NCBI GenBank assembly: GCA_031254225.1
Contig: JAIRUU010000037.1
Location: 1 to 28,544, forward strand
Source of the DNA: Candidatus Elusimicrobium euhamitermitis
Lineage (GTDB): Bacteria; Elusimicrobiota; Elusimicrobia; Elusimicrobiales; Elusimicrobiaceae
DNA length: 28,544 bases
Direction of reading: 5' to 3'
This document shows positions 5,687 to 13,263 of the stretch, piece after piece (position 1 is the stretch's first letter; each line of letters begins with the position of its first letter). The notes under the pieces are model-generated. The model worked only from the letters and a program-made list of their open reading frames with translations, ran no database searches and was not told the DNA's origin. Both the position numbers and the translations under genes were made by a program.

Positions 5687-8326
5687 TTATTTAACTATAA
5701 TTTCTAAAAAGTTTTTGTTAAGTTCAATATTGTTTTTCCTTGCTATTATTCTTCCTTTATTGTCCGATACCGTCAAATCATAAAAGCCGAAATTAATTTC
5801 ATCGGTAAAAAATGAACCGGCGCCGTCGGTATAAACTTTGGCGGCCGTATTGCCGTTTTTATCAACTATGTTTATCTGAAAACCTGAAACGTTATCTCTT
5901 TTAAGCAGAACTTTACCTTCCATAGAACCCTTGTGCCTGAACAATACGTCTACAATCCTGAGCGCGCCAGGCCTGAGTACATAATTAAAAATTTCTTTAT
6001 CCGGATAAAAAGAAACATCCTCTATGCTTGAGATATCTATCATAAAACGCGTTTTCTGGTAAGACAGAAAATCCGTTATCAATACTTCTCCTCGTTCATC
6101 AGAAACGCGGACAGGTTCCGCAGATCCGGAGGAAATAACCTTGACGCCTTTAACGGGTTTATCAGTCTCGTCTTTCATCCTTAAAAATACGCTTCCGCTT
6201 TGCGTAAGTTTAGTGTCCGCGTTTGTAAATATTGCGCTTCTGTCCGGCACTTTGCCAAAACTTATATTATAAGTAAGCGAAGAGTTAAAATTATGAAAAC
6301 TGTCATAACCCGCCGCAAGTCTCAATCCCCCGAAAAAGAACATCCGGTTGGCATTAAGCGTTACGGTATCTATTTTATAATTACTGTATTTAAGATAATT
6401 ATGCAGCCAGGCAAGCTGGAAATAAGTATTTTTATTATACCTGTATCCCAGATTAGCCCCGGCCGTGTTTATATAATTTCCCGGCATGGTTACGCAGGAA
6501 GCGTTTGCGCTGACTCCAAAATACCTGCCCTGTATGCTTGCCGCAACGTTAACGTCATTTTGCGCCGCGTTTTCGGAATAAATATTTTGCGTCCATCTGT
6601 TTTCAACGGTTATGTTGTAATAGCGCATAAAGTTTGGCGATATTCTTATTATCGCCCTCTGCGCCTCGTCAATACTTTGCTGGAAATTAATCTTTTCATA
6701 AGAAACGTAGTACGGCAGTCCTATAAATCCGGCCGGAATTATACCGGAAAACCGCGTTTCCCACGTATCTTTTTTATATTTGCCGACGCCTTCAAAAGAA
6801 GCTCCCGAACGGATATTCCCGTAATAATTGTATTGTGAAAAAATATCGCCTATATAAACATTGCCTTGCAAAGTGGCTAAATGCCCCATGTTGCCCTCGG
6901 CATCATAACCGGCCACATATTCAAGCGACGCTCCGCTCAAATCCGTCATAATACCTAAACTTGCGTAATTTTTTTGAATGCCGTTATTTTCAGGATCCGG
7001 CGCGTAAGTATACCCGGCGCTTATGCTTGTGTAATCCGACAAACCGTAATATACGCGCCCGTCGCCGGTAACGGCATTATTATCTTTATACACAAGCGGC
7101 TCATTATTTTCAAACACGTAACGGTTCGCCTGATACGCCGCGGCCGTATAGCCCGCTTCGCCCTTTCCTACGGGCGATACGCCGGAATAAAAACGTCTTT
7201 CTTCTTTTCTTATCTCGCCGTACGGTCCGTAAAAAACAAGATTAAATACGTTTAATCCGTATACTACCGGAATATTGCCGAACTGGTATCTTCCGGAAAC
7301 AGGCCCCTGCCTAAATTCTATAAGCATGCCGTTTTTATACAATTCCACTTCCCATCCGGCGGGTAAAGGACCGGAAATATTTATCGTCCTGTCGGCGGAA
7401 GTTACAAGGTCTTTGAAAGAACTTAAATATATTCCGCGCCCGCTTTGCGTTTTTGTAAAAAGAGTATTGCTAAAACCATACACGTCGCCGGCGTATGTCT
7501 GCGTAAGATTGATTTTATTTTTCGGTTCCTCTAAAAACGTGCGTCCCATAATTACGCGCGCTCTGGGCGCGCCGTCGTTTACCTGAGAATCGCCGAACAG
7601 CGAAACATGCGTGTCCATGCCGGCAAAAATCATGGCGGCGTCGGCATTATATCCGTCGGAATAATTCAGCTGTCTTTTACCGTCGTTAAAATTTCTTGAA
7701 TAAAAACCTTTTGTATACGCTATGTCAACTACGGGCGCGCTGAAAAAACGTCCGTCAAAAATATATTTTTCAAACCCGTCATTCTCCGGGCCGTAAGATA
7801 GGCTGGTTCTGTTAAGCGCGGCGTCTTCTTTAATTTTTATCGGAAGTTTTTCTTTTGATGTTACCAGCAGCTGCATTTGGAGTTCGTCGGGCTCAATGGT
7901 TACGGGAAGGAGCCGCTCCATAAGCTCCGACGAAACATATATGTTGTTGTCAACGGTAAAAAAATCGCTTTTGTCCAACGCAATTTTTTCATTGTCGGCA
8001 AAAGCGGCTGCATGAACAAAATCAATCTCTATTTTTCTGTTTTTGTCTAAAAACCAGCCTTTGGCATAATTGTCGTATACTTGTATATCAACATTTAAAG
8101 CGTTAAAAAACTCGCTTAACGACAGAAAAAATTTGCCCTCTGCTTTATAAGCGCTTACCAATTCTTCCGATTTAACGCCTTGCGCGGTAACGGCAAAAAG
8201 AAAAAATTCCTCTTCTTGCGCGCAAACGCGTACGGCGTTTATAAGCAGTATATATAAAACGGTTAAAAAGATTATCGGCGTTCTTTTAAAAATAAGTTTT
8301 AGCCAGCTCAAGGTTGGTGTCGGCAT
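5687..8326 (-). CDS. Outer-membrane fimbrial usher (FimD/CsuD-like)
   Basis: 879 aa, the usual usher length. It has an N-terminal signal peptide (hydrophobic about residues 15-36, ending VRVCAQ), then an N-terminal periplasmic domain. A long beta-rich barrel region with many alternating aromatic strands covers about 170-690, including the usher-like segment GLNVFNLVFYGPYGEIRKEE near residues 350-370. C-terminal Ig/carboxypeptidase-regulatory-like domains (about 700-879) follow. It would form the pore through which chaperone-bound subunits are polymerised and exported. The start overlaps the end of the chaperone gene by 41 nt, so co-translation is likely. It is the last gene of the fimbrial operon. 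The subfamily is divergent from enterobacterial ushers. Confidence 0.82.
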   Translation of the reverse strand: MPTPTLSWLKLIFKRTPIIFLTVLYILLINAVRVCAQEEEFFLFAVTAQGVKSEELVSAYKAEGKFFLSLSEFFNALNVDIQVYDNYAKGWFLDKNRKIEIDFVHAAAFADNEKIALDKSDFFTVDNNIYVSSELMERLLPVTIEPDELQMQLLVTSKEKLPIKIKEDAALNRTSLSYGPENDGFEKYIFDGRFFSAPVVDIAYTKGFYSRNFNDGKRQLNYSDGYNADAAMIFAGMDTHVSLFGDSQVNDGAPRARVIMGRTFLEEPKNKINLTQTYAGDVYGFSNTLFTKTQSGRGIYLSSFKDLVTSADRTINISGPLPAGWEVELYKNGMLIEFRQGPVSGRYQFGNIPVVYGLNVFNLVFYGPYGEIRKEERRFYSGVSPVGKGEAGYTAAAYQANRYVFENNEPLVYKDNNAVTGDGRVYYGLSDYTSISAGYTYAPDPENNGIQKNYASLGIMTDLSGASLEYVAGYDAEGNMGHLATLQGNVYIGDIFSQYNYYGNIRSGASFEGVGKYKKDTWETRFSGIIPAGFIGLPYYVSYEKINFQQSIDEAQRAIIRISPNFMRYYNITVENRWTQNIYSENAAQNDVNVAASIQGRYFGVSANASCVTMPGNYINTAGANLGYRYNKNTYFQLAWLHNYLKYSNYKIDTVTLNANRMFFFGGLRLAAGYDSFHNFNSSLTYNISFGKVPDRSAIFTNADTKLTQSGSVFLRMKDETDKPVKGVKVISSGSAEPVRVSDERGEVLITDFLSYQKTRFMIDISSIEDVSFYPDKEIFNYVLRPGALRIVDVLFRHKGSMEGKVLLKRDNVSGFQINIVDKNGNTAAKVYTDGAGSFFTDEINFGFYDLTVSDNKGRIIARKNNIELNKNFLEIIVK

Positions 8327-9035
8327 CGGTCACAATTATCTCCCCTTGGGAATCAGGTTTGACGGCATTGTTATTTAGAGGTATTGTAATAAAACGTTGA
8401 TCTCCGTAAATACGTATATTTTTTAATATCCCCGCTTCTTTTCCGGCGTGCTTAACCAAAACATTAACGTTGGCAGACTTATTTCCCGTTCTTGTAAGCT
8501 GTAAAATTAACGCGTTCTCTTTAAACAGCATATAAGCTATAGAAGCATTATAAGACAAATTCCCTTTTCTGATAATAACCGGAATAGTTACCGCGTAAAG
8601 AGGAGTAATATTTATTTGTACGCCGTCCGTCATTTTATTTTCTTGGCGCGGGGCCTCAGGGCGCAGTATTTCCTGCATCATTAAATGCGATACGTACTCG
8701 CCGTCGGGTTCGCCGGCCATAGACTTACGCTGCAAACGTATAGTCTGCGTTTTGGCGGGTTCAAGCGTTACGTTTCTCGGGGAATACGCTATAAATTTTG
8801 AAGATGAACGGTCGTTTTCTTCTATAAGCTCATAACCGCCGTCTTGTTTTTGGCGGAAATCTACAAAACTTATTTTAAATGTTTTTGTTTCATTGGCCGT
8901 ATTTGTCAGTTTAACCAAAGCGTTTCTTTTGGAACTATTCGCGTCTAAAATTACCGAATAAGGCGACACCGACATAATTGCAAAACCGCTGTTAGCCAAA
9001 ATTATAATAAATGCTAAACCCATTATTTTTTTCAT
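8286..9035 (-). CDS. Periplasmic fimbrial chaperone (PapD/CsuC-like)
   Basis: 249 aa with a signal peptide (about 1-19). The mature protein starts IMSVSPYSVILDANSSKRNALVKLTN, the typical G1 edge and A-B strands of pilus chaperones. NVTLEPAKTQTIRLQRK is the conserved F-G1 region with its 'P...Q.iR' signature. A second Ig domain covers about 145-249. It would cap fimbrial subunits in the periplasm by donor-strand complementation and deliver them to the usher encoded next. Ribosome-binding site AGGTG precedes the ATG, and only 8 nt separate it from the upstream subunit gene. Confidence 0.88.
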   Translation of the reverse strand: MKKIMGLAFIIILANSGFAIMSVSPYSVILDANSSKRNALVKLTNTANETKTFKISFVDFRQKQDGGYELIEENDRSSSKFIAYSPRNVTLEPAKTQTIRLQRKSMAGEPDGEYVSHLMMQEILRPEAPRQENKMTDGVQINITPLYAVTIPVIIRKGNLSYNASIAYMLFKENALILQLTRTGNKSANVNVLVKHAGKEAGILKNIRIYGDQRFITIPLNNNAVKPDSQGEIIVTDADTNLELAKTYF

Positions 9036-9043
9036 TTTTTCAC

Positions 9044-9949
9044 CTAATAATTTACCTGTATGGTATAAGAGCCGCTGTAAGTTCCTGCAGGCTGGTTTGC
9101 GCCTACCCCCAAAGTTCCTCCTGCGGAAACGTTGAAGCTTCCCGTTGAACCCAAACTTACGCTTTGCCCTGCCGCCGGAGACGATGTTAAGGCGGAAACC
9201 GTCATGCTGTTAGCCCCAGACGTCACGGTAAAAGATGACGACGGGAAAGTTATAGTAACATTTTGAGAGGGCTGTCCGGTCACCGTAAAAACGCCCGCCG
9301 CAGGCGTGCCCCCTACGGAATACGCGGCGCCTGTAATTACGCCCGCCGTACTTAAAATAACCGACTGGCTGCCCGGCGTAGATTGCACAATCCCGAAATT
9401 CATATTTCGCACGGAAGTTATATTAATAAGCTGCCCGATAGTCACGGTTATGGGAAGAGTTATGGTGTTTGTTCCGGCCAAGGTTCCGCTTGATTGAAAC
9501 GTTACGCTTCCCGTGTAAACGCCTGCCGTAACTCCCGAGGGAATCGTTAAAGTCGCGCCTGATAATACGTTAACATTTGCCGCAGTAAACAATGCCAATA
9601 CATAACTTGAGGGGTTGAGCGTAAAATTTGAAACGGTAACTCCCGAGCTCGGACCGCTCAGAGTTACGGAAGAGGGCGTAATAGAAAAATTTACCAATAA
9701 ATCTATTCCGGCAAGAATGGTGTCCTGAAAATTGACGCTTCCGGCGGCATATCCGGAAGCCCGCAGCGTTGAAGACGTAAATACCGACGCCGCAGACAGC
9801 GTGCCGCTTCCTCCTCCGGTATTTACAAGCACGGTGCCGAAGGATAACCCGTTGTTTAAAGCAAGCGCGGCGGCGGCGTAACAGTTTGATTTAAAAATCA
9901 AAACTGATATAAGACAAATTATAATCCGTAAACAACTTTTTACGGACAT
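9044..9949 (-). CDS. Two-domain DUF4402-like fimbrial subunit (possible tip adhesin)
   Basis: 301 aa with a signal peptide (about 1-25). The sequence is Ser/Thr/Gly/Val-rich and beta-stranded. The C-terminal half (about 170-301) matches the single-domain neighbour in pattern: NMNFGIVQSTPGSQSVILSTAG ... GTPAAGVFTVTG ... GTLGVGANQPAGTYSGSYTIQVNY. This is DUF4402-like. The N-terminal half (about 26-165) is a second beta domain (LSFGTVLVNTGGGSG ... ATLTIPSGVTAGVYTGSVTFQ). The two-domain build recalls a tip adhesin (binding domain plus pilin domain). The C-terminal aromatic-ending strand fits chaperone recognition. It is second in the operon, 3 nt after the previous stop. Confidence 0.78.
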   Translation of the reverse strand: MSVKSCLRIIICLISVLIFKSNCYAAAALALNNGLSFGTVLVNTGGGSGTLSAASVFTSSTLRASGYAAGSVNFQDTILAGIDLLVNFSITPSSVTLSGPSSGVTVSNFTLNPSSYVLALFTAANVNVLSGATLTIPSGVTAGVYTGSVTFQSSGTLAGTNTITLPITVTIGQLINITSVRNMNFGIVQSTPGSQSVILSTAGVITGAAYSVGGTPAAGVFTVTGQPSQNVTITFPSSSFTVTSGANSMTVSALTSSPAAGQSVSLGSTGSFNVSAGGTLGVGANQPAGTYSGSYTIQVNY

Positions 9950-9952
9950 GGA

Positions 9953-10423
9953 TTAATAACTTACTGTAAGAGTATAAGTGCCCGTATATGTTCCGGCAGT
10001 TTGGTTTGCGCCTACTGCCAGCGTGGCGCCCACGTTTAAAGCCATGGTTCCAGAGGCGTTTGTGGAAGTGCCGCTTGTCGGGTTAAAAGTATACGTTGAT
10101 ACTGCCATTGCCGCTCCGGGTCCGGTAAGCGTGGTGTTGGACGCGCTTATAGTTAACGGCGTGTTGTCCGCGGCTGTAATTGAAAACGTTCCGGCGGCGG
10201 GACTGCCGCCCGTACCAAGAGCTCCCGTTACTACTCCGCCCGTGCTCAAAACCATATTGTCGGCGGCAGTTGAAGATATTATAGTGCCGAAGTTCATAGT
10301 AGTCCCGGCTGTAATTGTGATGCCGACGCTTTCAATTACCACCGTGGCTTGACCCGTTTGCGTTGCGGCTTGCGACGTAACTGACAAAACTATCATTGCC
10401 AGTAAAATCATCAACTTTTTCAT
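9953..10423 (-). CDS. DUF4402-like major fimbrial subunit
   Basis: 156 aa with a signal peptide (about 1-19, ending SQA). The mature ~137 residues are Thr/Ala/Gly-rich, with strand motifs TTMNFGTIISST, NMVLSTGGVVTG, SPAAGTFSI and the ending GANQTAGTYTGTYTLTVSY. This is the DUF4402 pattern, repeated in the neighbouring two-domain protein. The short length, single domain and first position in the operon fit a major pilin. The terminal alternating hydrophobic strand ending in Tyr is the signal bound by pilus chaperones. AAGGGAGA about 8 nt before the ATG is a strong ribosome-binding site, consistent with high expression. Confidence 0.82.
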   Translation of the reverse strand: MKKLMILLAMIVLSVTSQAATQTGQATVVIESVGITITAGTTMNFGTIISSTAADNMVLSTGGVVTGALGTGGSPAAGTFSITAADNTPLTISASNTTLTGPGAAMAVSTYTFNPTSGTSTNASGTMALNVGATLAVGANQTAGTYTGTYTLTVSY

Positions 10424-10545
10424 AACAATTCTCCCTTTGGTTAGATAACTTAATATTTCATACTACATTATTATAATTCAAAATACAAACCTTATTTATA
10501 TAATAGTATTTAGTAAAAAATAACCTTATATTTTTTAGGGCATTT
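10424..10545 (-). promoter_or_regulatory. AT-rich upstream region of the fimbrial operon
   Basis: On the minus strand several TATAAT-like boxes occur (for example ATTATAAT read from about 10468-10475 and TATATAA near 10495-10502), but none has a convincing -35 partner. AAGGGAGA (about 10431-10438) is the ribosome-binding site. A promoter is very likely here, but I cannot fix its position. Confidence 0.4.
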
Positions 10546-10662
10546 TTTGTCTCCTGATAGGAATAAGACTTATTTTAAAAAAGCGAAGACAAACGCCGCG
10601 TAGCGGTGAAACTAAGACGGGCCGAATTGTTAAAGAGAATATTGCCGTCAATACTTTGTTCT

Positions 10663-10727
10663 CCGTACTTTTAACAGAATAAACCCCAGTCAAAACTTGA
10701 CTGGGGTTTATTCTGTTAAAAGTACGG
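10663..10727. repeat. Perfect 31-bp hairpin with 3-nt loop
   Basis: 10663-10693 (CCGTACTTTTAACAG... to CCCAGTCAA) is exactly reverse-complementary to 10697-10727, with loop AAC. Symmetry continues imperfectly outward (ATTGCCG near 10642 against CGGCAAT near 10741). There is no T-run on either side, so it is not a classical terminator. It lies between the 3' end of the small basic protein gene and the fimbrial operon promoter. Confidence 0.9.
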
Positions 10728-10765
10728 AAATTATAAGAACCGGCAATGCCTGTGCGCCGCCGAAG

Positions 10766-10802
10766 GAAATTCTCCGTTTGCCTTTTTTTGCGGTTGCCTT
10801 TG
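10766..10802 (+). repeat. Dispersed ~37-bp repeat, copy 2
   Basis: GAAATTCTCCGTTTGCC, T-run, GCGGTTGCCTTTG. It is the partner of the copy at 3078-3113. On the minus strand it appears as two short tandem AAAGGCAA-CCGC / AAAGGCAA-ACGG units just after the stop of the small basic protein gene. Unlike copy 1, the left half of the hairpin is missing here. Confidence 0.5.
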
Positions 10803-10826
10803 GCTACTTAAAATAATTTTCTTATG

Positions 10827-11090
10827 CTAAAAACGCTTTCTTCTGCTGTCATAGCCGCGGCCGTCGGCGATAAACCTGGGCTTGCCGTTATTGTCAAAAC
10901 GCGGCGTACGCGGGCGGAAGTCTTTTTTTCCGAAATCTTTTTTATCGCCGAAAGGCTTTTTATCAAAAAATTTACGGGGCGCAAAACTTTCTTTTCTGGC
11001 GGACGCGGCATTTGCGTCTTCCATCAGTTTGGTTATTTTCTCAAGCTGTTTTGTTATATTTTTAAGCTGCTCTAAAATTTCAGTATCCAT
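10827..11090 (-). CDS. Small basic Lys/Phe/Arg-rich protein, possible nucleic-acid binder
   Basis: 87 aa. Residues 1-28 form an amphipathic, probably coiled-coil helix (TEILEQLKNITKQLEKITKL). Residues 35-87 are low-complexity and strongly basic with repeated F-x-K/D-K blocks (KFFDKK, PFGDKK, DFGKK, DFRPR) and an Arg-rich end (SRRKRF). This resembles proteins with a short oligomerising helix and a disordered RNA-binding tail, but I recognise no named family. GGAGA lies 9 nt before the ATG. It may share a transcript with the SGNH hydrolase gene 27 nt upstream. Confidence 0.62.
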   Translation of the reverse strand: MDTEILEQLKNITKQLEKITKLMEDANAASARKESFAPRKFFDKKPFGDKKDFGKKDFRPRTPRFDNNGKPRFIADGRGYDSRRKRF

Positions 11091-11117
11091 TCATATCTCC
11101 TTTTACTATTCTAAAAA

Positions 11118-11834
11118 TTATTTTTGTGTTTGCACGGATGCTAAATATCCTCTGTATGTATCGTCAAGAATTTGTTTTACTAAACCCTGGCCCAGGGCGT
11201 TAAGGTGTATGCCGTCTAAACAAAGATAGTCGCTGTAACGCGGCACGGCAAGCAGTTTTTCCCGCACATTGATTATGAAGATATGATATTTTAAAGCAAT
11301 TTTTTCAAATGCGCTTGCATACATCTCCTGATTGCGGTATATAGTGCTTTTTTCGCCTATAAATTCCATGAGATTTTTTGCCTTTTCCCTGCATCCGTTT
11401 ACTATAAAATCAAAATATTTTTCCGCGTCTATGGGCGGTAAAGTCATGACAACGGGCTTTTTACCGGCGGATATTATCTGTTCAAAAATAGCGCAAATAT
11501 TATTTTTAAACTCTGAAAGTTCTATATTAGGCCTGTGATTTTTCTGCGGAGTTTGGCATACTTCGGTCCAATTATAATCGCAGTCATTGCCGCCAAGTTC
11601 CACTAGCACAAAATCTCCAGACAGAGTATTCTCCAATATAGAAGACAATTTGGCCAGGGCTTTTTTACTTGTACATCCAAATTTAGAGTGGTTGTTAATA
11701 ACCACATTATTGCTAAGGCTGAACATATTGGCGGCGCTTTCCTTTATAAATTTATATTTGCCGGAAAGTTCGTCAAATATAACTCCCCGCAAAATAGAAT
11801 CACCCAACACCTCTATCTTTTTTATTAAATCCAT
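11118..11834 (-). CDS. SGNH/GDSL-family hydrolase
   Basis: 238 aa. Four family blocks are present: IEVLGDSILRG (block I, nucleophile Ser), the block II Gly in the NHSKFGCTSKKAL stretch, VELGGNDCDYN (block III, G-x-N-D) and CLDGIHLNALG (block V, D-x-x-H). The predicted activity is an esterase or lipase/acyl hydrolase with a Ser-His-Asp triad. There is no signal peptide, so it is probably cytoplasmic. The frame is open upstream to 11891, but those 19 codons are the terminator of the neighbouring cold-shock gene, so I take ATG at 11834, preceded by a G-rich, imperfect ribosome-binding site. Confidence 0.82.
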   Translation of the reverse strand: MDLIKKIEVLGDSILRGVIFDELSGKYKFIKESAANMFSLSNNVVINNHSKFGCTSKKALAKLSSILENTLSGDFVLVELGGNDCDYNWTEVCQTPQKNHRPNIELSEFKNNICAIFEQIISAGKKPVVMTLPPIDAEKYFDFIVNGCREKAKNLMEFIGEKSTIYRNQEMYASAFEKIALKYHIFIINVREKLLAVPRYSDYLCLDGIHLNALGQGLVKQILDDTYRGYLASVQTQK

Positions 11835-11869
11835 GTCGGCCCCCGTTTTATAAGTTGCCCGTTGTTCGG

Positions 11870-11903
11870 CAAAAAAGCCCCGCAGACGCATTGCCGCGGG
11901 GCT
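11870..11903 (-). terminator. Rho-independent terminator of the cold-shock gene
   Basis: On the minus strand AGCCCCGC (11896-11903) pairs with GCGGGGCT (11876-11883), loop of 12 nt, followed by TTTTTT. It lies between the csp stop and the SGNH hydrolase start. Confidence 0.85.
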
Positions 11904-11926
11904 GTTTTATTAATATTTATAAAAAA

Positions 11927-12130
11927 TTAAATTTTTCTAATATTAACAGCTTTGGGGCCTTTTGGCGAACTTGTTACTTCAAATTCAACCGCCTGGCCTT
12001 CCGCTAAGGTTTTAAATCCTTCTCCCTGAATTTCCTGGTAGTGCGCGAATAAATCCGCGGAACCGTCTTCAGGAGTTATAAAGCCGTAGCCTTTTTGGTC
12101 GTTAAACCATTTTATTTTTCCTTTTGCCAT
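11927..12130 (-). CDS. Cold-shock domain protein (CspA family)
   Basis: 67 aa, the standard single cold-shock domain. RNP1 is KGYGFITPEDG and RNP2 is DLFAHYQEI, where the usual VFVHFSAI is altered to LFAHYQEI (seen in some lineages). KIKWFNDQKG is the diagnostic N-terminus. It binds single-stranded RNA/DNA as an RNA chaperone. The gene has a ~70-nt leader with AAGGAAG as ribosome-binding site, a small hairpin (TCCCTGTAAAGGGA) and its own terminator. Long structured leaders are usual for cold-shock genes. Confidence 0.95.
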   Translation of the reverse strand: MAKGKIKWFNDQKGYGFITPEDGSADLFAHYQEIQGEGFKTLAEGQAVEFEVTSSPKGPKAVNIRKI

Positions 12131-12213
12131 TGTGTGCGTTACTTCCTTTTTTCAATTTCCCTTTACAGGGAGTGTTTTATTAATTACTTAATAAATTCTA
12201 TACTTATATTATA
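12131..12213 (-). promoter_or_regulatory. Promoter -10 and leader of the cold-shock gene
   Basis: TATAAT on the minus strand at 12208-12213 predicts a start near 12201 and a leader of about 70 nt. The leader contains TCCCTGTAAAGGGA (hairpin) and AAGGAAG (ribosome-binding site). No clear -35 is seen. Confidence 0.45.
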
Positions 12214-12224
12214 TCTTTTTATTT

Positions 12225-12320
12225 GATGAACGGGTGATTTCCGCGCGCGGCATTGGTATGCGCGTTGCGCTTGACGAAGCGTTAAATAAAACTATAAAAT
12301 TCTTTAAAAGGACATTATAA
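12225..12320 (+). pseudogene. Possible gene remnant upstream of the lipoprotein gene
   Basis: An open stretch of 31 codons with protein-like composition, reading DERVISARGIGMRVALDEAL and then NKTIKFFKRTL before TAA. There is no good start (GTG 12234 has no ribosome-binding site). It looks like the C-terminal helix of a lost gene. I cannot name the family. It overlaps the upstream side of the cold-shock promoter. It could be chance. Confidence 0.28.
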
Positions 12321-12334
12321 CAAGGGGAAATAAT

Positions 12335-13129
12335 ATGAAAAAACTTTTGTTTGCAGTATTTTCCTGCGCGGTTTTGCTGGGGGCCTGCGCAGCGGCTCCT
12401 AAAAACGCGCAACAGATGAATGACGAATACGCCGGCGCGTTCTCCGGCGTGCTGCCGTGCGCGGACTGCGCCGGAATAAATACCGAGCTTACTCTTAATC
12501 CCGACAACACATATCAGCTCAGTGAAACATATCTCAAAGACGTTCCGCAGACGTTCGGTTCCGAGGGGAAATGGACGCCCGCCGCGGATTTTAAAACCTT
12601 TGAATTAAAAAATTCCCAAAATAAAGAAAAGGAGTTTTACGCTTTCAGCGGCAAAAACGAACTTAAAAAACTGGATATTAACGCAAAACCGATAGAGAGC
12701 GATTTAAATTATTCTCTGAAGAGAAAAACGCTGGATTTTAACGCGGTCAAAGGCAAAGTCTGGCAGCTGGCGCAGGTGCAGACTGCGGCTGGCGGCGTCA
12801 CTTTTAACGCCGCAAAACTGAGTAAAGAATTTTTTAAGGATATTTACACTATCCAGTTTGACGGCGGCCGCGCTTGGGGCAAAGCCTCGCCCAACAGGTT
12901 TAACGCGCCGTACTCTCTGGGCGCAGGCAACAATATGTCTTTCCAGCCAGCCTCCGCAACGCTCATGTTCGGCATACGGGAGCCGGAAGGTTTGAACGAG
13001 CACGGTTTTTTCCAGCTGCTGTCAAAAGTTTACGGGTGGGATTTTGTAAAAGACCAGCTGATTCTCTATACGAAAAACGATAACAACGAAAAACAGACCA
13101 TGATATTTAACGAATTTGATTACCGATAG
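12335..13129 (+). CDS. NlpE N-terminal / META-HslJ domain lipoprotein
   Basis: 264 aa. The signal peptide ends in lipobox LLGAC (Cys about residue 18), so it is a lipoprotein. Residues about 30-115 are NlpE-N-like: AGAFSGVLPCADCAGINTEL with the CxxC and LTLNPDNTYQL. Residues about 135-264 are META/HslJ-like: KVWQLAQV ... TIQFDGGRAWGKASPNRFN ... GIREPEG. In E. coli NlpE is an envelope-stress sensor lipoprotein. A broader role in the envelope is the safe inference here. AAGGGG at 12322-12327 precedes ATG 12335. A frameshifted partial copy of its C-terminus lies at 22111-22409. Confidence 0.85.
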   Translation: MKKLLFAVFSCAVLLGACAAAPKNAQQMNDEYAGAFSGVLPCADCAGINTELTLNPDNTYQLSETYLKDVPQTFGSEGKWTPAADFKTFELKNSQNKEKEFYAFSGKNELKKLDINAKPIESDLNYSLKRKTLDFNAVKGKVWQLAQVQTAAGGVTFNAAKLSKEFFKDIYTIQFDGGRAWGKASPNRFNAPYSLGAGNNMSFQPASATLMFGIREPEGLNEHGFFQLLSKVYGWDFVKDQLILYTKNDNNEKQTMIFNEFDYR

Positions 13130-13140
13130 ATAAAATAAAA

Positions 13141-13171
13141 AAAGCCGCCGTTGAAAACGGCGGCTTTTTTG
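13141..13171 (+). terminator. Rho-independent terminator after the lipoprotein gene
   Basis: AAAGCCGCCGTT pairs with AACGGCGGCTTT around loop GAAA, followed by a T run. GNRA-like loop and strong GC stem. Confidence 0.92.
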
Positions 13172-13185
13172 TTGTATTTTTTTAT

Positions 13186-13226
13186 GCATAGTCTTTTTAC
13201 GTTATAAAATATTAAAAAGACTATGC
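13186..13226. repeat. 13-bp inverted repeat upstream of the pilin gene
   Basis: GCATAGTCTTTTT (13186-13198) and its exact reverse complement AAAAAGACTATGC (13214-13226) flank 15 AT-rich nt that include TATAAAAT. It lies 38 nt before the pilin ATG. It may be an operator over the pilin promoter or a leftover of an inserted element. Confidence 0.65.
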
Positions 13227-13263
13227 ACTGTTCCTCTGGGCCGTGATTTTATATATTATCAAT

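Noticed and set aside
10663..10727. 31-bp hairpin taken as a Rho-independent terminator
   Set aside because: No T-run follows on either strand, and the stem is far longer than usual.
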